From assembly GCA_910586445.1 (NCBI GenBank), contig CAJUHV010000052.1, positions 1 to 27,803 of the forward strand: a DNA stretch of 27,803 nucleotides, read 5' to 3'. The notes beneath the pieces are model-generated. The model had not been told where the DNA came from and searched no databases. It saw nothing but the letters and a program-made list of their open reading frames with translations. A program made the position numbers and the translations under genes. How positions within the stretch are numbered: position 1 is the first letter of the stretch; each line of letters opens with the position of its first letter. Below are positions 23,319-27,803 of the stretch, one piece after another. Origin of the DNA: an uncultured Eubacterium sp. GTDB lineage: Bacteria; Bacillota; Clostridia; Lachnospirales; Lachnospiraceae.

Positions 23319-23831
23319 AGTACATGCCTCCTCTCACCCCATCGCATGTTGCATATGTCATTTGATATTATACCGCGCAAGGCATATCTGCAGCTATTCC
23401 CTGCCATCTAAAGCCTGATCTGTCAGCCTTAATGTGAAAGATCTGCTATAGGTACATATTAACACTCACACCATAAAAAGTCAATAGTATAATTATATTT
23501 TTATTTAATTTATAATTTTATATTTTATGATTTGTATTACAAAATATCCCGGATTATTTGTCTATTAAATTTATTTAAATAATTATAGCTTACCAGATTA
23601 TTGCATTCAAGTGACATTTTTTCTTAAATGCTGCATTTTTTGCAGTTAACGTTTAAAAAAGCTTACAGAACGCATAGTAAAACGGGGCTGTCGCACTAAG
23701 AAAAATGATACAAGATATAGCTAGTATAAATGATTCTTCTATACTATATCTTGTATATGTTTTGCTTAGTGCGACAGCCCCGTCTATTGCCGGAATATGC
23801 ATGCAGATGTTGTATGCTGCTTTCGCATATT
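23319..23831. other. AT-rich spacer with palindromic element
   Basis: About 510 bases without a believable gene. 23319-23460 is the leader of the leftward exported protein, with a TATAAT near 23365-23370 on the minus strand. 23461-23681 is very AT-rich with no clear signal. 23682-23783 is a palindromic element listed separately, and 23784-23831 follows the toxin gene. Confidence 0.6.
23682..23783. mobile_element. 102-bp palindromic element with GGGGCTGTCGCACTAAG ends
   Basis: The arms share a perfect 19-base terminal repeat, acggggctgtcgcactaag, and continue imperfectly through ATACAAGATATAG to a short AATGATTCTTC centre. Ends of the type GGGGCTGTCGCA are common at IS1182-like transposons of Clostridia, so this is probably a non-autonomous derivative; that assignment is from memory. 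No target duplication is evident. Followed by TTTT on the minus strand, it would also serve as terminator for the toxin-antitoxin genes, which end 49 bases away. Confidence 0.7.
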
Positions 23832-24098
23832 TTAAATATGATTCTCATAATGTCCTCGACAGGAAATCACATAGGCCGTTCCTTCCTGTACAAAATAAAC
23901 AACTCGGTTGGCTTCATCAATACGCCTGCTCCAATATCCACTCAAATCCCCTCTAAGCGGCTCCGGCTTTCCCCTGCCCTCAAAGGGAGTACGTTTTATA
24001 TCACTGATCAATGCATTGATGCGTTTCAACGTCTTCTTGTCCTGTGTCTGCCAATAGAGATAATCATCCCATGCCCGATCTTCCCAAAGCAGCCGCAT
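23832..24098 (-). CDS. yoeB: Txe/YoeB-family mRNA endonuclease toxin
   Basis: An 88-residue ribosome-dependent mRNase of the YoeB/Txe branch of the RelE superfamily, of normal family length. The pattern GKPEPLRGDLSGYWSRRIDEANRVVY is split here across residues 44-69 and is the family signature, including the Glu and Arg of the active site. The C-terminal CRGHYE corresponds to the usual CRYHY, whose terminal aromatic is catalytic; here a Gly-His-Tyr order keeps the His and Tyr. Its ATG overlaps the antitoxin stop by one base (TAATG), a standard coupled toxin-antitoxin layout. Freed toxin would cut mRNA at the ribosome A site and slow growth. A palindromic element follows. Confidence 0.9.
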   Translation of the reverse strand: MRLLWEDRAWDDYLYWQTQDKKTLKRINALISDIKRTPFEGRGKPEPLRGDLSGYWSRRIDEANRVVYFVQEGTAYVISCRGHYENHI

Positions 24099-24367
24099 TA
24101 CTCATCCACCTCTGACAGCTCATGCTCGGCAAAATGCGCCTTCCCCTGTGCAACATCACGCGCTATTTTTTCTAAATAACGCATATTGGTTTCAGAATAA
24201 AATGGATCGACACATACATCAAAGGGAATTCGTTTTTCACGGCTGACTTTTTTTGCAAAAACGGTAAATGCTGTTGTCATTGACATTCCCAGCTCAGAAC
24301 ATGTCTGTTCCATACTTTTTTTTAATTCTGCATCCATACGGAAATTAACATTTACGATCTGTGCCAT
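24098..24367 (-). CDS. RelB/DinJ-family antitoxin
   Basis: An 89-residue partner of the YoeB-type toxin. The N-terminal NVNFRMDAELKKSMEQTCSE followed by LGMSMTTAFTVFAKKV is the ribbon-helix-helix DNA-binding pattern of RelB/DinJ antitoxins. The acidic C-terminal tail (EHELSEVDE) is the part that would wrap the toxin. The open frame extends upstream to 24433, but those codons lie over the promoter. The ATG at 24367 with an AGGG box and seven-base spacing is used instead. YoeB toxins more often pair with YefM-type antitoxins, so a RelB/DinJ-type partner is a mixed pairing, although such hybrids occur. It probably represses its own promoter through the palindrome at 24402-24411. Confidence 0.88.
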   Translation of the reverse strand: MAQIVNVNFRMDAELKKSMEQTCSELGMSMTTAFTVFAKKVSREKRIPFDVCVDPFYSETNMRYLEKIARDVAQGKAHFAEHELSEVDE

Positions 24368-24395
24368 ATTTATCACCCTATTCTTTTTTACATTA

Positions 24396-24424
24396 TTATA
24401 TGCAATTGCAATGAACAAATCAAT
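24396..24424 (-). promoter_or_regulatory. Toxin-antitoxin promoter with operator palindrome
   Basis: On the minus strand TTGATT (24419-24424) and TATAAT (24396-24401) are exactly 17 bases apart. The spacer contains a perfect 10-base palindrome, TGCAATTGCA (24402-24411), touching the -10 box. It is well placed for autorepression by the ribbon-helix-helix antitoxin. Confidence 0.75.
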
Positions 24425-24463
24425 ATTTTTCATTATATTTTCATTACAAATATACAGCCCGTT

Positions 24464-25024
24464 CTAATTTCCGTCTATACCCAGCACCTCCCGAATCATC
24501 TCCACATAATGCTCCGCAGTCCGTGCATCAAACGGTATTACCCGAGACCACATACGCAGCCCCTGATAATAATACAGCACCATCTGCGCCACGCGCTCTG
24601 CATTCACCGGCTTAAATTCTCCCGTCTGCATTCCATACTCAATCAGGCTGATCCAGCGCCTCTTGGCCTTTTCATTTATCTCCACGAAAAATTCCTCACT
24701 CCCGAGGCTCGCATACTCATAGATCGCAAGACTTAACGACTTCTCCTTATCCAAAATTTCGCTTTTTATTTCACTAAGCATATCCTCCAGAATCGCTGCT
24801 GCATGCTCCTGTCTTTCTATGCGGTCAGCGATGACATATTCTTCAGAAAGTATTTCGGAAAAAATCATCTCCGTTCCGCTATAATACCGGTACAGTCCGC
24901 CTCTGCTCAGTTTTGTCCTTTCGCATATATCCGACATCGTTACTCCTTTAAAACCTTTCTCTGCAAACAGCCGGTACGCCTCCTGTCGAATTTTTTCCTT
25001 TGTTCTTTCTGCCTTATCCCCCAT
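24464..25024 (-). CDS. TetR/AcrR-family transcriptional regulator
   Basis: A 186-residue repressor. Residues 6-52 form the TetR helix-turn-helix domain: AYRLFAEKGFKGVTMSDICE, then KLSRGGLYRYYSGTEMIF, where the recognition helix carries RGGLYRYY. The rest is the all-helical ligand-binding and dimerisation part, with no ligand visible. AAGGAG lies nine bases before the ATG. It follows the acetyltransferase gene in the same direction, separated by a 46-bp repeat array. It may control the promoter upstream of that gene, which has a dyad between its boxes; this is inference from position. Confidence 0.9.
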   Translation of the reverse strand: MGDKAERTKEKIRQEAYRLFAEKGFKGVTMSDICERTKLSRGGLYRYYSGTEMIFSEILSEEYVIADRIERQEHAAAILEDMLSEIKSEILDKEKSLSLAIYEYASLGSEEFFVEINEKAKRRWISLIEYGMQTGEFKPVNAERVAQMVLYYYQGLRMWSRVIPFDARTAEHYVEMIREVLGIDGN

Positions 25025-25045
25025 TACGTATTTCTCCTTGCTTAT

Positions 25046-25294
25046 TTTCTATCTGTCTTTATGGATTCGGATTTTTCCTGTTTCTTTCCTGTCTGTCTTT
25101 ATAGAATGCTTCATATATCATTCCATTTTCTTTCCTGTCTGTCCTTATAGAATGCTTCATATATCATTCCATTTTCTAACCCGTCTGTCCTTATAGAATG
25201 TTCACCGTTCTTTCTATTTTCTTATCCTGCCTGCACTTTTAAAATGCTTCACAGAACTTTTCATTTTCTTTCCTGCCTGCACTTTTATACTGCT
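25046..25294. repeat. 46-bp tandem repeat array, about 5.5 units
   Basis: Units start at 25046 (shortened), 25081, 25127, 25173, 25218 and 25265 with spacings 35, 46, 46, 45 and 47, each opening TTTCTWWCCTGYCTG. The 25081 and 25127 units differ at one base of 46; the outer units are more diverged. The array fills almost the whole gap between the acetyltransferase stop and the TetR start. It is not coding, as the period is not a multiple of three, and no spacer-repeat alternation of CRISPR type is seen. Confidence 0.9.
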
Positions 25295-25822
25295 TTACAG
25301 ATCTGCCTCCTCCCGCAGCAGTGAATACACGCAGTAAGAATGGACTTTTCCGTTTTTATATATCCCGTTGCGCATTGTGCCTTCATATGTAAATCCTGCT
25401 TTTTCCAAAACGCCTCTTGAACCTGCATTATAATCAAACGGCTCTGCAAATATACGTACAATATCAAACTTTTCAAACGCTTCTTTGCATATCATTTTTA
25501 CAGCCCGGGAAGTGATGCCCTGCCGCCAGTAATCTTCGCACAGCCAGTATCCAAGCTCCGCTGATTTTGCGAATACGTCGTCCTTTACGGTTATGCCTAT
25601 GCCGCCCGCAGCTTTTCCATCCACCACTATGGCACGGGTGATCTGAAGGCTCTGCGCTTCGTCTCCCTTTGAAATGCAGTCATTGATAAACCATTCTGCA
25701 TCCTCTAACCGATACGGATTCGGAAATACGTTGCGCAGATTGCCTGCTATTTTCGGGTTATCTGCTGCCTCTGCGAGATCTCGTGCGTCCTCCGGCTGCC
25801 ATTTTCTTAAAATAAATTCCAT
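25295..25822 (-). CDS. GNAT-family N-acetyltransferase (RimJ/RimL-like)
   Basis: A 175-residue acetyl-CoA-dependent transferase. The RimJ/RimL-like pattern is clear: LRKWQPEDARDLAEAADN at the start, AVVDG-GGIGI strand pairs, LGYWLCEDYWRQGITSRAV where RQGITSRA is the pyrophosphate-binding loop, and NAGSRGVLEKAGFTYEGTMRNGIYKNG at 132-158 (split here for length only), the usual C-terminal signature. Substrates of this branch include ribosomal protein N-termini, amino sugars and antibiotics; none can be chosen here. An AAGGAGG box and a near-perfect promoter precede it. The TetR gene lies downstream in the same direction. Confidence 0.88.
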   Translation of the reverse strand: MEFILRKWQPEDARDLAEAADNPKIAGNLRNVFPNPYRLEDAEWFINDCISKGDEAQSLQITRAIVVDGKAAGGIGITVKDDVFAKSAELGYWLCEDYWRQGITSRAVKMICKEAFEKFDIVRIFAEPFDYNAGSRGVLEKAGFTYEGTMRNGIYKNGKVHSYCVYSLLREEADL

Positions 25823-25865
25823 TTTATTTCCTCCTTTTCATAAACGACACGTTTGTATTTTTCAT

Positions 25866-25894
25866 ATTATACGACACAATTGTCGCTTTGTCAA
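25866..25894 (-). promoter_or_regulatory. Consensus promoter with internal dyad
   Basis: On the minus strand TTGACA (25889-25894) and TATAAT (25866-25871) are exact consensus boxes 17 bases apart. The spacer contains CGACA-ATTG-TGTCG (25872-25885), a 5-bp-arm dyad, and a second AAACG-ACA-CGTTT dyad lies in the leader at 25842-25854. Such a strong promoter with an operator-like spacer is probably repressed, with the downstream TetR protein as the nearest candidate. Confidence 0.8.
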
Positions 25895-25910
25895 GGCAGC
25901 ATACCGGATT

Positions 25911-26180
25911 TTAATTAAAATACCAAATGACATAAATCATTAATGCAGCATGCCCAGCCAGCATCATCGGCATTCCAATTTTAAAAGCCGTCTTCTGCGT
26001 TTTATGCCGAAAGACATGCATTGCCAGCAGTCCCCCTGCCGAACCGCCTGCAAAAGCCAGCCCCAGCAGCGTAAACTCCCGTATTCTCCATTTTTTATGA
26101 ACGGCCTTCCACTTATCGGCAGCAAATAAAATAAATGCGGCCGCATTCACTGCCAGCAGATATTTACCAATAAAAACCAA
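25911..26180 (-). CDS. DUF1294 membrane protein
   Basis: An 89-residue membrane protein matching DUF1294: an N-terminal helix ending AAFILFAADKWKA, the basic-aromatic RIREFTLLGLAFAGGSAGGLL and the invariant-looking FRHKTQKTAFKIGMP, then a last helix (about 68-86). This gives three or four short TM segments. Function is unknown across the family. The start is a TTG preceded by GGGAG; an AGGAG lies slightly further upstream. It follows the chemotaxis gene by 39 bases on the same strand, and no separate promoter is evident. Confidence 0.82.
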   Translation of the reverse strand: MVFIGKYLLAVNAAAFILFAADKWKAVHKKWRIREFTLLGLAFAGGSAGGLLAMHVFRHKTQKTAFKIGMPMMLAGHAALMIYVIWYFN

Positions 26181-26219
26181 TGTCTCCCAGCTCCTCTTTA
26201 TTAGTTGTCAAAACAATTT

Positions 26220-27725
26220 TTATAAATACTTATCGATTGCCTTTACTGTCTCAAGCAGCCCCATCATCAATCCCCGTGCCTGTTCTGCTTTGCGGCTGGT
26301 GTCAGCTCCCAGCTCTTCTGCCTGCTGCGTGCCAGCTGTCACTTCCTCGCTGACCGCAGAAATATGATGTATGCTGTCTACGATAACATTATTAGACTCC
26401 AGGATCTCCTCGATTTTTTTATAAATCTCCTGCACATTGCCATGCAGTCCTTCCATGCGGCTGCCGATCTCATGAAACTGGCTGCTCGCATTTGTAATCA
26501 TCTCATGCTCCGTATCTGTTGCCGCAATGACATGATTCACTGTATTTTTTGCGGTATCTGCATTTCTTTTTAATTCATCTACAATTCCCCGTATCCGTTC
26601 TGTAAGGTTTCTGGTACCGTCTGCAAGTACACGGATTTCCTCTGATACGACAGCAAATCCCTTTCCTGCCTCTCCGGCTCTTGCGCTCTCTATAGACGCA
26701 TTAAGCGCGAGCAGGTTTGTCTGGTTCGAAATCGAAAAGATCTGTTCCGTAATCTCTTCTACAGTCTCTGCATTTGAAATCAGGCTGCCAACCACAGACA
26801 CCACCTGCTCATTTGCCTCCCTTGTTTTGTGTGCCTGCACCTGCAGGCTGTCTACTGCCTGCTGTCCATCCCTGACAGCCCCTCCGGAGCTTTCTGCCAT
26901 GGCCAGCATCTCATCCGACATCTGCTTTGTCTCTAAAATCATGCTTTGGATATTTGCTGTCATCACTGTCTGCTGTTCAATGCTGTCTGCATTATTGCTG
27001 TTTCCTTCTGCAATTCCATGCAGCTCAGATACGGTGGAATCTACATACTGGCTCAGCTGCCGGATATGCTCCGCTGCCTCGTTGCAGTTCTGCTTTACCA
27101 GAGCGGCTATATTTAACACCTCATCCAGCAGATGAGTACTTTTTTCTTTTTCCTGATTTATGCTGGCGATCTTTTTTGAGTTATTATCATTTGAAATCTG
27201 TGTCGTGCCGCAGAGCACAATCAGGTACACAATAATTGACGCGCCCTGCAGCAGAAATGATGAGGTATTTAACGGCGCACCCGAATGCATATGCCCAAGC
27301 ACCGCGCCTATATAAATCAAATCAGCCACATTGATCCCGCCGAATATTACTGCAATTCCCAGAATCAATTTAAAATCATAATACAAAATATAAATAACCG
27401 TCAACGGGAATACCATCATGCATACCAGATCATTTTGTGCACCAAATACTGCCAGCCCATAGACGACCATATATCCGGCTACCGAAACATACTTAAATAC
27501 CGCACTGTCTTTTTTACGGAAATAAACAAAAAAACAAGCTGCCATCGAAACTATGACCGAAAGGTCCACTGTCAGCATAAAGCCGAACCCGATGTTACCC
27601 TGCGCATAATCTCCTATGTAGCCAAAAAATAAAAACATGTTAATAATTGTGATAATGATCAGAACAAATTTGTTTACAGCTTTTTCACTTCCATATTTTT
27701 TCACTAATTTATTTTTCGTTACCAT
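26220..27725 (-). CDS. Methyl-accepting chemotaxis protein, six-TM sensor
   Basis: A 501-residue chemoreceptor. About six TM helices (roughly 19-175) replace the usual periplasmic sensor, so it probably senses membrane state or a hydrophobic or redox cue. No HAMP domain is evident. Residues 190-500 are the cytoplasmic coiled-coil hairpin, with the CheA/CheW-contacting tip at about 352-368 (EAGKGFAVVSEEIRVLA) and NQTNLLALNASIESARAGEA just before it. The frame opens earlier at a GTG (27797), but GGTGAGG lies nine bases before the ATG at 27725, which is used. Upstream, at 27778-27787, the TTTGTGCAAT motif also found in the GH3-GH13 control region recurs on the minus strand. No other chemotaxis or flagellar genes are in the window. 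Confidence 0.9.
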   Translation of the reverse strand: MVTKNKLVKKYGSEKAVNKFVLIIITIINMFLFFGYIGDYAQGNIGFGFMLTVDLSVIVSMAACFFVYFRKKDSAVFKYVSVAGYMVVYGLAVFGAQNDLVCMMVFPLTVIYILYYDFKLILGIAVIFGGINVADLIYIGAVLGHMHSGAPLNTSSFLLQGASIIVYLIVLCGTTQISNDNNSKKIASINQEKEKSTHLLDEVLNIAALVKQNCNEAAEHIRQLSQYVDSTVSELHGIAEGNSNNADSIEQQTVMTANIQSMILETKQMSDEMLAMAESSGGAVRDGQQAVDSLQVQAHKTREANEQVVSVVGSLISNAETVEEITEQIFSISNQTNLLALNASIESARAGEAGKGFAVVSEEIRVLADGTRNLTERIRGIVDELKRNADTAKNTVNHVIAATDTEHEMITNASSQFHEIGSRMEGLHGNVQEIYKKIEEILESNNVIVDSIHHISAVSEEVTAGTQQAEELGADTSRKAEQARGLMMGLLETVKAIDKYL

Positions 27726-27803
27726 AATCCATGTCCTCACCTTTTTATTTAAAACTATAAATGAGTAAATACCAAATATTGCACAAAATAAAGACACCCG
27801 CTG

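Noticed and set aside
24368..24433. Upstream start for the antitoxin
   Set aside because: These codons cover the -35 and -10 boxes; the ATG at 24367 has a ribosome binding site.
25046..25294. CRISPR array
   Set aside because: Units are contiguous tandem repeats without unique spacers, and no cas genes are present.
27726..27797. GTG start for the chemoreceptor
   Set aside because: No ribosome binding site is visible before the window edge, whereas the ATG at 27725 has GGTGAGG at good spacing.

Overview
The window looks like a chromosomal segment from a gut-type low-GC Firmicute, most likely a Lachnospiraceae (Clostridia) member. This is inference. It rests on strong AGGAGG-type ribosome binding sites, two family 3 glycoside hydrolases of clostridial type (one with permuted domains), paired YhgE/Pip membrane proteins, AT-rich spacers and short palindromic insertion elements.

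Layout. 1-211: leftward promoter and dyad feeding an unidentified gene that runs off the edge, beside a truncated aldo/keto reductase (206-568). 569-997: non-coding, with a 40-bp hairpin-bearing tandem repeat. 998-8941: leftward carbohydrate cluster: secreted two-step-anchored esterase, GtrA-like membrane protein, cytoplasmic GH3 beta-glucosidase, and a 1000-residue membrane-anchored GH3 enzyme with its domains in reverse order. 8942-9371: divergent control region with repeated TTTGTGCAAT motifs and a rightward promoter. 9372-18489: rightward run of a cytoplasmic GH13 enzyme with a repeat-rich tail, an FGGY sugar kinase, two YhgE/Pip proteins flanking a small membrane protein, and trpS, closed by a clear terminator. 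18643-21798: MacB-like ABC transporter (ATPase plus 8-TM FtsX-type permease), whose 3' end is duplicated.

21799-24463 is scarred by small mobile DNA: a lipoprotein gene broken by a 168-bp palindromic element (a decayed second copy lies at 18491-18574), its intact paralogue at 22560-23318, a 102-bp palindromic element at 23682-23783, and a YoeB/RelB-type toxin-antitoxin pair with an operator palindrome inside its promoter. 24464-25822: TetR regulator and GNAT acetyltransferase, separated by a 46-bp tandem repeat array and probably sharing a near-consensus promoter with a dyad in its spacer. 25911-27725: DUF1294 membrane protein and a six-TM methyl-accepting chemotaxis protein.

How it fits together: the anchored and cytoplasmic GH3 enzymes, the esterase, the GH13 enzyme and the sugar kinase would together trim esterified glucosides or oligosaccharides outside the cell, hydrolyse the imported pieces and phosphorylate the sugar. 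No sugar transporter is encoded in the window. No rRNA, tRNA, CRISPR array, prophage or full insertion sequence was seen. The least ordinary features are the permuted double-anchored GH3, the palindromic element inside the lipoprotein gene, and the YhgE-small protein-YhgE block sharing a run with trpS.
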